From Rhodococcus sp. P-2 (GTDB lineage: Bacteria > Actinomycetota > Actinomycetes > Mycobacteriales > Mycobacteriaceae), in the NCBI RefSeq assembly GCF_016598535.1, contig NZ_CP066779.1:5888053-5952052 (forward strand): DNA of 64,000 nt, given 5' to 3'. The position numbers and the translations under genes are program-made. The notes beneath the pieces are model-generated. The model was not told the DNA's origin. It saw nothing but the letters and a program-made list of their open reading frames with translations, and did not search any database. Positions 32,509-42,062 of this stretch are shown in pieces. How positions within the stretch are numbered: position 1 is the first letter of the stretch; the number at the start of each line of letters is the position of its first letter.

Positions 32509-33855
32509 TCAGGACGGATCGTCGAAGAGACTCTGTTGCAAGGGGTCGGCAAACAAGCCCATTTGCTCAGGTTGCGGCTTGGCCGGCGTCTCGGTTCGAG
32601 AATTGGGCAGGACCACCAGTCGCAAAGCCCCACGCAAACGGTCGACCATGAGTTCCCACCCACCGACCTGATCCTCGTAGCCCGCGGCTTCCTCGGCATC
32701 TCCGCGACTGTGGGCGTCGACGGCTTGACTACGCAGCTGAATCTGCCATTCGTTACTGATGTGGAGGAGCTGAAGAATCAGATCGCGATCGCGACCGCAG
32801 ACATCGGCTACCGCATCGAGATCCTCGGCCACATCCAGATCGAGGTGCAGCAGGGTCTCGAGTTCGGGAGGCAGGTCCTCGGCCGTCAGATCGGGCTGCA
32901 GCGAGGAGGAATCACCGCTCTTGTTCGCGAAGAAGAGGTCTCCGCCGACGCGCGCGGCGAACTCGTCGTCCACGGTACGCAAGAACGACGTCAGGGCCGC
33001 GCACGTATCCGTGAGTTGCTTGGGAACGAATGGCGAACCCGCCACCTCGAGGAACACCGACAGACGGTCGTCGATCAAGACGAACTTGATGCGTGACCAC
33101 TTGCGGTTGAGATCGGCGATCACCTCGGCTGCACGAGTGCGGTTGCTGATGTCCTGAACGAGCGGGGAGAACAACTGCACGTCCATGGACTCGGAAAGCG
33201 GACCGACGAACATGACAGTCGAACCGACACGTATGGGTATGTCGCCGTCGCTGTCCCGCTCGGGAAGAGTGCCGAGCATGGGAAGCAATGCGAGAGTGAC
33301 CAACTCCTTGAGGTGGTCGACATCATTGGGCATGTAGGCCGCAGTGGGGTCCAGTGTCGGAAGTTCGGTCGACTCGACAACCGACGGATCGAAATCCGGA
33401 GTCTGCTCGTTGCCGGTGAGATCGCTGGAGAGGAAAGCCGGGTGCTGCACACCGAACACGTCCCGGAATGCAGCGACAGTCATCGCTGCGAGCTGATCGG
33501 CCCAGTTCTGCGCCTTGTCGACGCAGAAGGCTGGGGAGTTGTTCGGATCGTAGAGATTTTCGGAAGGCGGATGCCAGCCGAGTGCGATCAACTTTTGTTC
33601 GTCGGCATCTTCGAGTCGATAGCGCGGATGAAGGAAGTCGTTGGAAGGAACCTCGCAGCGGACTGTGTTCTCGTCCCACACGAGGAACTGAACGCATGGC
33701 GCTGCGCCGTCAGCAGGATCGAAGTCGCCGGTGGACGATTCCACGGCAAGCACGTCGCCGTCGACCATGATGGAAATGTGATCGCCGAGGCGACGTTGAA
33801 ATTCTGCCCACGCACGGTCGACACTGACATCGAGATCGAAGCCCATTGCGCTCAT
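32509..33855 (-). CDS. Large TY-Chap/YbjN-like protein
   Basis: A 448-residue protein with two regions of the T3SS-chaperone/YbjN type: residues 1-110 (VQFLVWDENTVRCEVPSNDF) and about 170-290 (MFVGPLSESMDVQLFSPLV and SRIKFVLIDDRLSVFLEVAG). The second resembles the smaller protein at 10950. The C-terminal 150 residues are mostly helical. Its molecular role is unknown; peptide binding is the family expectation. It has an excellent ribosome site (GGAAGGAGG) before the ATG. It stands alone between convergent and codirectional neighbours. Confidence 0.65.
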   Translation of the reverse strand: MSAMGFDLDVSVDRAWAEFQRRLGDHISIMVDGDVLAVESSTGDFDPADGAAPCVQFLVWDENTVRCEVPSNDFLHPRYRLEDADEQKLIALGWHPPSENLYDPNNSPAFCVDKAQNWADQLAAMTVAAFRDVFGVQHPAFLSSDLTGNEQTPDFDPSVVESTELPTLDPTAAYMPNDVDHLKELVTLALLPMLGTLPERDSDGDIPIRVGSTVMFVGPLSESMDVQLFSPLVQDISNRTRAAEVIADLNRKWSRIKFVLIDDRLSVFLEVAGSPFVPKQLTDTCAALTSFLRTVDDEFAARVGGDLFFANKSGDSSSLQPDLTAEDLPPELETLLHLDLDVAEDLDAVADVCGRDRDLILQLLHISNEWQIQLRSQAVDAHSRGDAEEAAGYEDQVGGWELMVDRLRGALRLVVLPNSRTETPAKPQPEQMGLFADPLQQSLFDDPS

Positions 33856-34076
33856 CAGCCACCTCCTTCCGCAAAAGCTCAGACCTATACGGTATCGCGA
33901 GGCTCCGACAATGCTGCTGTCCTTTTCCGGTCGACCGGATTGCAGCGGGCGTCGAACCGTGAGACGAGCAAGGTTGTCGCAGGTTGTCGCAGGTAGATCG
34001 GGTATTCGAGAGCGGCGACCGAAGTGTGCCTGTAACCGCCGTCACGCCAGGCGGTATGCAGGCGAAAGAGCGAGGA

Positions 34077-34559
34077 CTATCCGGCGAGAACGGGCGAGAC
34101 CTCGACGACGGGGGGCGTGGACCCGGTCGTGACAACGGGGGTGGTGCTGGTCTTGGTGGTCGTGGCTGTCGCAGTCGGTGACAACGTCGCGGTAGCCGAC
34201 GCGGTGGTCGTGGACGAGACCGGTGTTGTCGTGCTGGTTGCCGTCGTAGTCGAGGTAGCGGAACTCGAGCTTGTCGCGGTTACCACGAGCGGCTGATTAC
34301 GAGGAGCAGTCGTTTCGTCTGCGACTCGCCAGGTAGGCGTCGGCGGAATGACAACCGTGGGGACTGCAACCGAGCTGTAGAACGCGGCGGGTTCGATCCC
34401 GGCGACGGACTCGACGGAAACCGACGAGACCAGAGCGGGAGGCGTTACCACAGGGCCGCCGGCACCGAATGCGCCGGCTGCTCCGCCGAACACGAGGCCT
34501 GATGTCAGAGAGAGAGCGGCCACTGCGACAGCGCCGATCATGACTGTTCTGTCTTTCAT
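34077..34559 (-). CDS. Secreted or anchored Ser/Thr-rich protein
   Basis: A 160-residue protein with a Sec signal or membrane anchor (KDRTVMIGAVAVAALSLTSG, residues 2-21), a short central domain and a C-terminal half of about 70 residues that is mainly Ser, Thr, Ala and Val. Such tails are often glycosylated in actinobacteria and act as wall-spanning stalks. No family was recognised. The ATG at 34559 has GAAGGACAGG upstream. Confidence 0.65.
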   Translation of the reverse strand: MKDRTVMIGAVAVAALSLTSGLVFGGAAGAFGAGGPVVTPPALVSSVSVESVAGIEPAAFYSSVAVPTVVIPPTPTWRVADETTAPRNQPLVVTATSSSSATSTTTATSTTTPVSSTTTASATATLSPTATATTTKTSTTPVVTTGSTPPVVEVSPVLAG

Positions 34560-34671
34560 GCACACCTGTCCTTCGGGAGCAGTACGGAAGTACTGTAGGC
34601 GAAAAGATGCCGCAATGGAGTATCAGGGCCTGCTGGGCGGGACGCGAATCTGTGTGGCGTAGAACACAAAA

Positions 34672-34709
34672 GGCCCTGGGTGCCGACGCGGACGTCGGCA
34701 CCCAGGGCC
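34672..34709 (-). terminator. Terminator after the LysM/lectin gene
   Basis: A perfect 16-bp stem (GGCCCTGGGTGCCGAC / GTCGGCACCCAGGGCC) with a 6-base loop. On the reverse strand it lies 15 bases after the stop at 34725 and is followed by TTTT. Confidence 0.88.
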
Positions 34710-34724
34710 AGGTCAAGCAGTGAA

Positions 34725-35282
34725 TCAGGCGGGGATCGTCAGCACCTGACCGGCGTTGATGAGATCCGGGTTCGGGATGCCGTTTGCATCCGCGATGCGC
34801 TGGTACTGGTTGCCGTCACCGTAGAAACGCTCTGCGATCGCCCACAGGGTGTCGCCGCTTTCGACGGTGTAGCTCTGCGCTGCCGGAGCTGCGGGTGCAG
34901 GCTCGGGCTCGGGTGCCGGAGCGGGCTCCGGAGCAGCCTCGGCGGCCGGGGCATCGATTGCGGTGTCCGAAGACCACAGAGCATTTCCACCGGCGGACAG
35001 AACGACGTTGCGATCGTCCTGAACCGAGAGGGAGGCACCGTCGTTGCCTGCGGTCTGCGATGCCCACACGGCGTCGGAGTCCTTGTAGATGACGAAGTTT
35101 CCGTCAGCCTGAACCTCGGCGCGGTTGGCGCCGGATCCGTTGGTGCCTGCGGCCCAAACAGCCTGTCCGCCCTCGGACAGAACCAGGTTGCCGTCGTCCT
35201 GCAAGGTGAGGGTGTACGCGCCGTTGTCGGACTTGAGTTCCTGGCCGACTCCGAGGCTCTGACCTGACTGCAGTGTGCTCAC
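34725..35282 (-). CDS. B-lectin plus LysM domain protein without signal peptide
   Basis: A 185-residue protein. Residues 1-110 are a bulb-type (mannose-binding) lectin with three repeats of the sugar-site motif (QDDGNLVL, QADGNFVIY, QDDRNVVL); a Pro/Ala/Glu-rich linker follows, then a C-terminal LysM domain (YTVESGDTLWAIAERFYG) that binds peptidoglycan. No signal peptide is present from GTG 35282 or from the longer frame at 35297, so how it reaches the wall is not obvious. A strong dedicated terminator suggests high expression from its own promoter in the 288-bp gap upstream. Confidence 0.85.
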   Translation of the reverse strand: MSTLQSGQSLGVGQELKSDNGAYTLTLQDDGNLVLSEGGQAVWAAGTNGSGANRAEVQADGNFVIYKDSDAVWASQTAGNDGASLSVQDDRNVVLSAGGNALWSSDTAIDAPAAEAAPEPAPAPEPEPAPAAPAAQSYTVESGDTLWAIAERFYGDGNQYQRIADANGIPNPDLINAGQVLTIPA

Positions 35283-35570
35283 GCTGTCCCTTTCCAAATC
35301 TGTTGCGATGACTGTGCCTCCACGATCCCGCTTTACCGTCCAGTTACCTTCTGGCCGTTGGTCTCGTAGGCGACCGAGTGTACGTTACCGAAGAGTACGG
35401 AGAATTGTGCAGCGTTCACGGACTGCGTGTCGAGCGTTCGGATCTTGCTGATATTAAGGAGTTTTGAGCGAAAGTGCCGCGACATCCTACGTGAAGTTGC
35501 ACCGTTGCGATGCACTTTCTCTTGAACGGCAGGTGAAATCGGCGCGTTCTCAGCGCATTATCAGTAACCG

Positions 35571-36377
35571 TTACGGCCGCATCGATTTGCGAGTCTCGTC
35601 GTGGAGCACGGCGAGCAGCTCACGCTCGACCTCGGCGAACTCGGGCGTGGTGATCATGTCCAGTTCGCGTGGCCTCGGCAAGGGAACGTCGACGACGCAT
35701 CTGACTGTTGCCGGACGCGCAGACAGAACGACCACGCGGTCGGACAGATAGATCGCTTCACGAATATCGTGGGTGATCATCAGCACGGTCCACCGGTACT
35801 GCTGCCACACGTCTTGTAGCCAAGCCTGCATCTCGGTGCGGGTCAACGAGTCCAGCGCGCCGAACGGCTCGTCGAGCAACAGGACCGGCTTGCCCTGAAC
35901 AACGGTGCGCAGCATTGCCGCTCGCTGGCGCATGCCGCCAGACAGCTGTGACGGGCGGGCGTCCTCGAATCCGGTCAGGCCGAACGCGGGGAACAACTCC
36001 CGAGCGCGCTCGCGTGCGTCCTTCTTCGCGACTCCCTGGACTTCCAAACCGAGGGCCGTGTTGTCCAAGACCGAGCGCCAAGGAAACAGAAGGTCCTTCT
36101 GCGGCATGTACGCGGTGTGTACCTCGGTGGCTGCTTCGGATTCCGTTGCGCGCGTGCCGACACGGACCGAACCCGAGGTCGGGGATTCGAGCCCGGCCAG
36201 GACGTTGAAGATCGTGCTCTTGCCGCAGCCGCTCGGCCCGATCACCGACACGAACTCGCCCGCGTCGGCGCGGAAGGACACCGAATCGAGTACGAGACGT
36301 GATTCTCCGGCCGTGTCGAACCTCTTGGTCAGGTCCTGGATTTCGACCATTGCATCCTCGACCATCGGGTCAGTCAT
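35571..36377 (-). CDS. thiZ: ABC transporter ATP-binding protein of the thiamine-precursor importer
   Basis: A 268-residue ABC ATPase: Walker A GPSGCGKST, Q-loop MPQKDLLFPWRS, signature LSGGMRQRA, Walker B VLLLDEPFGALD, and H-loop MITHD. The Q-loop wording is typical of the SsuB/TauB/ThiZ group. It is the last gene of a TPP-riboswitch operon and overlaps the permease gene by ATGA (start 36377; ATG 36404 is less likely). The gene symbol rests on the operon context. Confidence 0.85.
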   Translation of the reverse strand: MTDPMVEDAMVEIQDLTKRFDTAGESRLVLDSVSFRADAGEFVSVIGPSGCGKSTIFNVLAGLESPTSGSVRVGTRATESEAATEVHTAYMPQKDLLFPWRSVLDNTALGLEVQGVAKKDARERARELFPAFGLTGFEDARPSQLSGGMRQRAAMLRTVVQGKPVLLLDEPFGALDSLTRTEMQAWLQDVWQQYRWTVLMITHDIREAIYLSDRVVVLSARPATVRCVVDVPLPRPRELDMITTPEFAEVERELLAVLHDETRKSMRP

Positions 36378-37177
36378 GTCCGTGACCTTTCGTTCATCGC
36401 CCATGGTGCAACGATGCGCTCGACGGCGAACGTCAGCAAGTACAGCGTGACACTGATCAACGCCGTCACCAGTACGGCCGCCAACACCAGGTCGGTGCGG
36501 AAGGAGTTCTTCTGGGTGCTCATGTAGATACCCAAACCGGAAGTAGCGCCGACGTATTCGGAGAACACCGCACCCACGACCGCATAAGTGATGCCGATGC
36601 GCAGGGCGGTGAAGAATCGCGGAATCGCCGAAGGAAGGCGGACGTAGCGGAACTCCTGCCAGCGAGTGCTACCCATACTGCGCAGGAGAGCGCCCGCTTC
36701 CCGGTCGGCTGCGGCAAATCCCTCGATGAGTCCGATGGTCATGGGGAAGAACGTCGCAAGTGCGATCACCAACACCTTCGGCAGCAACCCGAATCCGAAC
36801 CAGATGATCATCAGTGGCGCGATGGCGATGATCGGCAGCGTCTGCGAGACGACGAAGAGTGGTACCAGCGCGCGTGACAACCACGGCGAAAAGTCCACGA
36901 CCACAGCAAGAATCCAGGCCAACACCAATGAAACGGTGAAGCCGACCAACGTGACCTGCAATGTCGACCAGGCGTGGTCGGCGATGATCTCGCGGTTGTC
37001 CCAACCCTGGGAAACAACGCGACCCGGAGACGGGAGTACTTGCGGCCGAATCCCACTGATCTCGACGTAGATCTGCCACGCCGCCACGAGGAGCACCACC
37101 ACGGCGAGCGCGGGAAGCGCCCGCCGCGTGGTCGAGACCAATCGCCCGCTCACGTCAGGACGCGTCGAGATACTCAT
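36374..37177 (-). CDS. thiX: ABC transporter permease of the thiamine-precursor importer
   Basis: A 267-residue permease of the nitrate/sulfonate/taurine type with about six membrane helices and the cytoplasmic coupling loop EGFAAADREAGALLRSMGST. The ATG at 37177 overlaps the binding-protein gene by 23 bases; a GTG at 37153, one base after that stop, is an equally possible coupled start. Together with the SBP and ATPase it would import a pyrimidine precursor of thiamine. Confidence 0.82.
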   Translation of the reverse strand: MSISTRPDVSGRLVSTTRRALPALAVVVLLVAAWQIYVEISGIRPQVLPSPGRVVSQGWDNREIIADHAWSTLQVTLVGFTVSLVLAWILAVVVDFSPWLSRALVPLFVVSQTLPIIAIAPLMIIWFGFGLLPKVLVIALATFFPMTIGLIEGFAAADREAGALLRSMGSTRWQEFRYVRLPSAIPRFFTALRIGITYAVVGAVFSEYVGATSGLGIYMSTQKNSFRTDLVLAAVLVTALISVTLYLLTFAVERIVAPWAMNERSRT

Positions 37178-38183
37178 TGGTGAAGTACTCCGACCAGTCC
37201 GGCTTCTGGGTCAACGGCTTCCCGTCCGGTCCGGCGAGCAACCCGTTGTCGAAGAGGAATCCCGAGTAGCCCGACCAGGTTTCGAGATTCTGGGCGCCCA
37301 CGACTCCGTTGGCGTCTTTCATGTAGTCGGCGGCGAGCATCCGCTGGCTCTCACGGACGAGGTCTTCGTCGGTGAATGCTCCGGGATTCGAGTCGATGAG
37401 GTCCTGCGCGGCCTGGTCCGGGTTGTCGGCAGCAGTCTGATAACCGCGTTGAACGGCCTTGACGAACTTGCGTGCCTCGTCGGGATGGTCCTTCAACCAC
37501 TGCTGGTTGCCGTTGATCACGATCGAATACGCATCGGGGAAGCCGTAATCGGTGTACTGGAAGTACCGCATCGGAGTTCCGTTTCGCTCCGCTTCGAGGC
37601 CTTCCCAAGCAAAGTAGGAGACGGTGAAGTCTGCCTGGCCCGAGTACACGGCTTCGTACGCGGACGTTCCGAGCGTGACCGTCGTGAAGTTCCCGGTTCC
37701 GCCGTCGTTGCGGATGATCTGCTGCAGCGTCTCGACTTCACCCGGATCGCCGAACCCGGCGTACGTCTTTCCGTCGAGATCACGCGGACGCGTGATGTCC
37801 CCACGATCCGCCTTCACGCCGATGCCGGTGGCGCGGTGCTGAAGTGGCGCGATGACGGACGTCGTGGCGGCGCCGGCCGCACGGGCGAACGTGGCCTGAC
37901 TCTGTGTGCTGATGCCGAACTCGGCGTTACCGGCGTCGACGAGGGTGTCGGGCGAGGTGTTGTTGTACGGCAGGATCGAGACGTCCAGACCGGCGTCCTC
38001 GAAGTAGCCCTCTTGGAGTGCAACGTACAAACCGGTGTGGTTCGTGTTCGGTGTCCAGTCGAGTGCGAACCGAATGGTCCCGTCGGAAGAGCCGGTGTCA
38101 GAGGCGCATCCGGTCAGAACCGTGAATGCGGCTGCGATCGCGGCAGACGTGGCAAGCGTGCGGCGTAGCGCCGCAAACGACAT
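37155..38183 (-). CDS. thiY: ThiY/NMT1-like substrate-binding lipoprotein
   Basis: A 342-residue binding lipoprotein with signal ending FTVLTGC (Cys26). The ThiY/NMT1 pattern is clear: RFALDWTPNTNHTGLYVALQ, GYFEDAGLDVSIL, and ADFTVSYFAWEGLEAERNG. ThiY binds N-formyl-4-amino-5-aminomethyl-2-methylpyrimidine, a degradation product of thiamine, which TenA then helps convert to HMP. The start codon shares its A with the tenA stop (TGATG). Confidence 0.85.
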   Translation of the reverse strand: MSFAALRRTLATSAAIAAAFTVLTGCASDTGSSDGTIRFALDWTPNTNHTGLYVALQEGYFEDAGLDVSILPYNNTSPDTLVDAGNAEFGISTQSQATFARAAGAATTSVIAPLQHRATGIGVKADRGDITRPRDLDGKTYAGFGDPGEVETLQQIIRNDGGTGNFTTVTLGTSAYEAVYSGQADFTVSYFAWEGLEAERNGTPMRYFQYTDYGFPDAYSIVINGNQQWLKDHPDEARKFVKAVQRGYQTAADNPDQAAQDLIDSNPGAFTDEDLVRESQRMLAADYMKDANGVVGAQNLETWSGYSGFLFDNGLLAGPDGKPLTQKPDWSEYFTNEYLDAS

Positions 38184-38926
38184 CACGACGCCGGCCAAGG
38201 CTGCTGGTGGAGTGCGGAATCCCAGAACATCAGCTCGTAGCGACTGGCGATGCGGAACGCTTCACTCATCGCCTCTCGCTCTGTCTCGGTGGCAGCTTCA
38301 GCCGCAGCATCGACCAGTACGCGAGCCTGCGCCACCGATTCGTGGAATTCGGGTGCGTCGTAGGTCGTGACCCACTGTGCGTACGGATGCGACGGATCGG
38401 CGTCGAGTACCTCGCGCGCTGAAGCGGCAAGATCGCGGCCGACCTCGGCGTAGATCCAGAAGCAGGGGAGTACTGCCGCTGCGGAGACCGGGTAAGGCGC
38501 CGTTGCCGCAGTCGCCGTCAGATACGAGACGTATCCCAGGCAGGCCTGCGAATGCTCCAGCCGCTGCGAACCGGGTGGAAGAATTCCACCGGTCAGCAAA
38601 CCGTCGTGAAGCGCAGATTCCACCGTCGCTGCCGTGGACGCGGAATTCGACCAGAAGCCCGCGGCCTGCGGATCCGGGGCGTGGGCCGCGACCAGGGACA
38701 ACGCTTTCGAATATCCCTCGAGATAGAGCTTATCCTGCTCGATGTACGTGCGGAACGCGTCGAGAGGCAACGTTCCGTCGCCGAGGCGGCGGAGGAACTC
38801 GAGCGAGTCGATCGACTCGCGGAGGACCTTCGTCTCGGCCCAGAGTCGATCGGTGAACCGATCCGTCGACGGCGCTGTGGCCACCGAGTTTTCGGCAGAA
38901 TTGTATGCAGGCTGCGTAGTAGCCAT
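38183..38926 (-). CDS. tenA: Aminopyrimidine aminohydrolase / thiaminase II (TenA)
   Basis: A 247-residue all-helical TenA protein, which releases HMP from aminomethyl-pyrimidine salvage products. The active-site Cys is in AAVLPCFWIYAEVG and the C-terminal MFWDSALH carries family-conserved residues. It is the first gene of the operon behind a TPP riboswitch and is coupled to the importer genes downstream, forming a thiamine-pyrimidine salvage unit. Confidence 0.9.
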   Translation of the reverse strand: MATTQPAYNSAENSVATAPSTDRFTDRLWAETKVLRESIDSLEFLRRLGDGTLPLDAFRTYIEQDKLYLEGYSKALSLVAAHAPDPQAAGFWSNSASTAATVESALHDGLLTGGILPPGSQRLEHSQACLGYVSYLTATAATAPYPVSAAAVLPCFWIYAEVGRDLAASAREVLDADPSHPYAQWVTTYDAPEFHESVAQARVLVDAAAEAATETEREAMSEAFRIASRYELMFWDSALHQQPWPAS

Positions 38927-38929
38927 GAC

Positions 38930-39006
38930 ATCCCTTCGTCAGCATTACCTGATCAGGTTCCCGGGTGTGTTCTCAGCCCCGCCCATGCGGAGCACCCCGT
39001 GTCAGA
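38930..39006 (-). ncRNA. TPP riboswitch (THI-box)
   Basis: Read on the reverse strand the leader contains, in order, the conserved elements ACGGGGTGC, GGGGCTGAGA, ACACCCGGGAACCTGATC, GGTAATGCTGACG and AAGGGA, matching the thiamine pyrophosphate riboswitch consensus. It ends a few bases before the tenA ATG at 38926, close enough to mask the ribosome site, so translational control by TPP is likely. Confidence 0.95.
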
Positions 39007-39113
39007 ACTAGGCGACCTTAACACCGAGGGATTGTGTACTCGGCGCACACCCGTCCGAGATTGGTAGGTTTGGTCTTGATTGCCACACGCGCGGGTCGGG
39101 AGGGGATTCAGAC

Positions 39114-40682
39114 ATGGAGACCGACGTTCGACCAAATCTCGGCGAGGACGGAACACTGGTGATCCGTGCCAGAGACGGTGAAGCCCGCGGGTATCCGGAT
39201 GGCGGTGTGTTCGCGTGGAAGGGCATGCCCTACGCAGCAGCGCCGGTGGGTGCACGGAGGTTCCGCGCGCCGCAACCCGCAGAGCCGTGGGACGGGGTGC
39301 GCGACTGTCGTGAATTCGGGCCGATCGCGCCGCAAGGTCAGAGTCCGGCGGTTCCGATCGATCGGGCTTTCAAGATCGACGAGGACTGCTTGTCGATCAA
39401 CGTCTGGGCCCCGCGACCCGACGGCACGCCTCGACCGGTGATGGTGTGGATTCACGGCGGCGCCTACTGCCTCGGGTCTGCCGCCCAAACGATCTACGAC
39501 GGCCGTCATCTGGCTGAAACCGGTGACGTCGTTCTCGTCTCCTTCAACTATCGCGTCGGCGCACTGGGATTCTTGGACCTGTCCGCGTTTTCCACCGGGG
39601 ATACCGTTTTCGAATCGAACTGCGGTCTGCGAGACCAGATTGCGGCGCTCGAATGGGTTCGAGACAACATCGACGCCTTCGGTGGTGACCCGAGTGCGGT
39701 GACCGTGTTCGGTGAGTCTTCCGGCGCAGGATCCATCACGACGCTCATGACCTGTCCGAGCGCCGAAGGTCTGTTCCATCGTGCGATTGCCCAGAGTCCT
39801 CCCGCGACCTCCGTCTACGGGGCCGAGCGCGCCAAGACCGTGGCAGAGCGGTTTCTCGAACTGCTCTCGATCGACCCTGAAGACGCAGGCGATCTGCTGA
39901 CCACGGATCTCGAACTTCTCGTGAAGGCAAGCGATGACCTGGTCAACGAGATTCCGACACGGATTCCGGGAACTTTGGCAATGGCACCCGTCGTCGATCG
40001 CGATCTGGTGCCGCACTACCCGGTTGCGGCTTTCCAGAAGGGTTACGCGCACCGAATCCCACTGATCATCGGTTCCAACAAGGACGAGGCGTCGATCTTC
40101 AAGTTCATGAAGTCGCCACTGATGCCGGTGAGCGCGCAGTCCGTCGAGGCAATGCTCCAATTACTGGCGGACGATCACCCCGACATCTCCGCGACCAAAC
40201 TTGCCGAGATCATGTCGGCCTACCCAGATCACGCGAAACCGAGTGGCGCGCTGGCGCTCTCCCGGGACGCGGCGTTTCGCATGCCGACTCTGTGGATCGC
40301 CGACGCTCACTGCAGGCATTCCCCCACGTGGGTGTACCGCTTCGATCACGCGACGCCGATGCTCAAAGCCGCACGGATCGGCGCGGGTCACGCGACGGAA
40401 TTACCTTATGTCTTCGGCAATTTCGGGACCCTGAACGTCGACCCCACATTCTGGCTGGGTGGGCGGAAGGCTGCGATGGAGGTGGCCGGCCGTATCCAAC
40501 GGCGATGGCTGGCCTTCGCCAGGCATGCCGTGCCGGCAGCTCTCGACGGCTCGAAACATTGGGCGCCGTACGAGGAGGAGAAGCGGTCGACGCTGTTGAT
40601 CGACTCGGCCGACACCCTCGTCAGCGACCCCGATCACGGACTGCGCGTCGCCTGGGGCAACGACGTGATGGGGTTCAACTGA
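39114..40682 (+). CDS. Type-B carboxylesterase
   Basis: A 522-residue alpha/beta hydrolase of the carboxylesterase-B family. The oxyanion loop is WIHGGAYCLGS, the nucleophile elbow TVFGESSGAG (Ser202), and the family disulfide/acid regions follow (EDCLSINVWAPR). It would hydrolyse carboxylic esters of medium polarity; no export signal is present. The start ATG has GGGAGGGG upstream. Its 3' end overlaps the convergent MFS gene by 8 bases. Confidence 0.88.
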   Translation: METDVRPNLGEDGTLVIRARDGEARGYPDGGVFAWKGMPYAAAPVGARRFRAPQPAEPWDGVRDCREFGPIAPQGQSPAVPIDRAFKIDEDCLSINVWAPRPDGTPRPVMVWIHGGAYCLGSAAQTIYDGRHLAETGDVVLVSFNYRVGALGFLDLSAFSTGDTVFESNCGLRDQIAALEWVRDNIDAFGGDPSAVTVFGESSGAGSITTLMTCPSAEGLFHRAIAQSPPATSVYGAERAKTVAERFLELLSIDPEDAGDLLTTDLELLVKASDDLVNEIPTRIPGTLAMAPVVDRDLVPHYPVAAFQKGYAHRIPLIIGSNKDEASIFKFMKSPLMPVSAQSVEAMLQLLADDHPDISATKLAEIMSAYPDHAKPSGALALSRDAAFRMPTLWIADAHCRHSPTWVYRFDHATPMLKAARIGAGHATELPYVFGNFGTLNVDPTFWLGGRKAAMEVAGRIQRRWLAFARHAVPAALDGSKHWAPYEEEKRSTLLIDSADTLVSDPDHGLRVAWGNDVMGFN

Positions 40683-41949
40683 CGTCGGTCGAGTGCCGCG
40701 GACGATCCAGTTCGCGAAGCACCGGCAGGGAGGCACAGACCGCGGCGATCAGGATGATCGGAATCGACAGGGCCACAAAGGTCGACGCGATTCCGAGTTG
40801 ATCGAGCAGAGGGCCGACCGCGAGGTAGCCGAGCGGGCCGGCGGCGTAGGCCGTCGACGTCATGACACCGACGACGCGTCCGCGCATGTGCTCCGGGCTG
40901 TGCGTCTGCATGGCGTAGTTGGCGATCGGGCCGACTGGTCCGTAGACGAGACCCTGTAGTCCGGCGAGTACGAGGATCACCCACAGCGGAGGTAGAAGCG
41001 CCATGACCAGCATCGCTATGCCGAGGACGGCGACAGCAAAAATCATGATCAGGCGCCGGGACATGATCGGTGCCAGCGGGGCGTAGGCGAGAGAGCCGAT
41101 GATGCCGCCGATCGCCAATGCCATCAATACCGATCCGAGTTGGGCCGGTTGGTCCAACTCCGTGAAGTACACCGGGAACACGACGCTCTCCACCGGCATG
41201 TAGAGCGCGACGACGGCCATGTCGATCAGCGCCAGAGTGCGCAGCAGTTTGTTGTTCCAGACGAACCGAAGACCGTCGAGTGTGCCGTGCCAGATCGATT
41301 TCGGCCGATGCTCGTGTTCGGGCACTCCGGCGCCGGGAAGCCGGATGAAGGCGACCACGACGATCGAGAACACAAAACCTGCCGCAGTCACCCAGAGCGT
41401 GTTCACCGCTCCGATCGTTGCGATCAGGACACCGCCGATGCCAGGGCCGATCAGATATGCGACGTTGAAATTGGCCTCGTACACGCTGTTGGTTCGATCG
41501 AGCTTCCACTTGGCGGTCCGCGTTGCTGCGGGCAGCATCGACTCCCTCGCCGCCATTCCGGCGGGGTCGAACACGGCGCCGAGTGCGGCCAACGCCGCGA
41601 TCACCGGGATCGTCAAGCCCGCGGTGGCCGCGATGATCGGAATCGCTGCAACGGACATCGCAGAGAGTGCGTCGGAAATCATCGACGTTCGACGACGTCC
41701 GAATTTGTCGACGAAGGTCCCTGAGAACAGGCTCGACACGAGTAGTGGAACGGCTGCTGCGCCGGCAACTATTGCCGCGTCGGTAGCCCTGCCGGTTCGT
41801 TCGAGAACAAGCCAGGGGAGCACGACGATGGCGATACCGTTGCCGATCGCCGAGAACAGCGTCGCGAGATTGACCAGGACGAGAGGGAGATAGCTGGGGG
41901 TAGCTACGTCCGTGGACGCAGGTGGACGCCGATCTGCTGAGGCGACCAC
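40675..41949 (-). CDS. MFS transporter (drug-efflux type)
   Basis: A 424-residue major facilitator protein with twelve hydrophobic segments and the loop-2 motif GTFVDKFGRRRTSM. The family pattern (macrolide/tetracycline-type exporters, DHA3-like) suggests drug or small-molecule efflux; the substrate is unknown. The GTG start has GGGAAGG upstream. Confidence 0.8.
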   Translation of the reverse strand: MVASADRRPPASTDVATPSYLPLVLVNLATLFSAIGNGIAIVVLPWLVLERTGRATDAAIVAGAAAVPLLVSSLFSGTFVDKFGRRRTSMISDALSAMSVAAIPIIAATAGLTIPVIAALAALGAVFDPAGMAARESMLPAATRTAKWKLDRTNSVYEANFNVAYLIGPGIGGVLIATIGAVNTLWVTAAGFVFSIVVVAFIRLPGAGVPEHEHRPKSIWHGTLDGLRFVWNNKLLRTLALIDMAVVALYMPVESVVFPVYFTELDQPAQLGSVLMALAIGGIIGSLAYAPLAPIMSRRLIMIFAVAVLGIAMLVMALLPPLWVILVLAGLQGLVYGPVGPIANYAMQTHSPEHMRGRVVGVMTSTAYAAGPLGYLAVGPLLDQLGIASTFVALSIPIILIAAVCASLPVLRELDRPRHSTDVS

Positions 41950-42062
41950 GTTCTTTCCTTCCCCGAGACGGTGCCGCCTGGGATTTCGACGACGGCACCA
42001 TCGACGCTAGCAGCGGGGTCTGCAGGTCCGCGAGTGATTTTTCGCGGAGCGTCCTCGTTCGG

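Noticed and set aside
33966..33990. Tandem copy of a 10-base unit (GGTTGTCGCA) in the gap before the TY-Chap gene
   Set aside because: Only two copies, not linked to any recognisable element; too short to call a repeat family.
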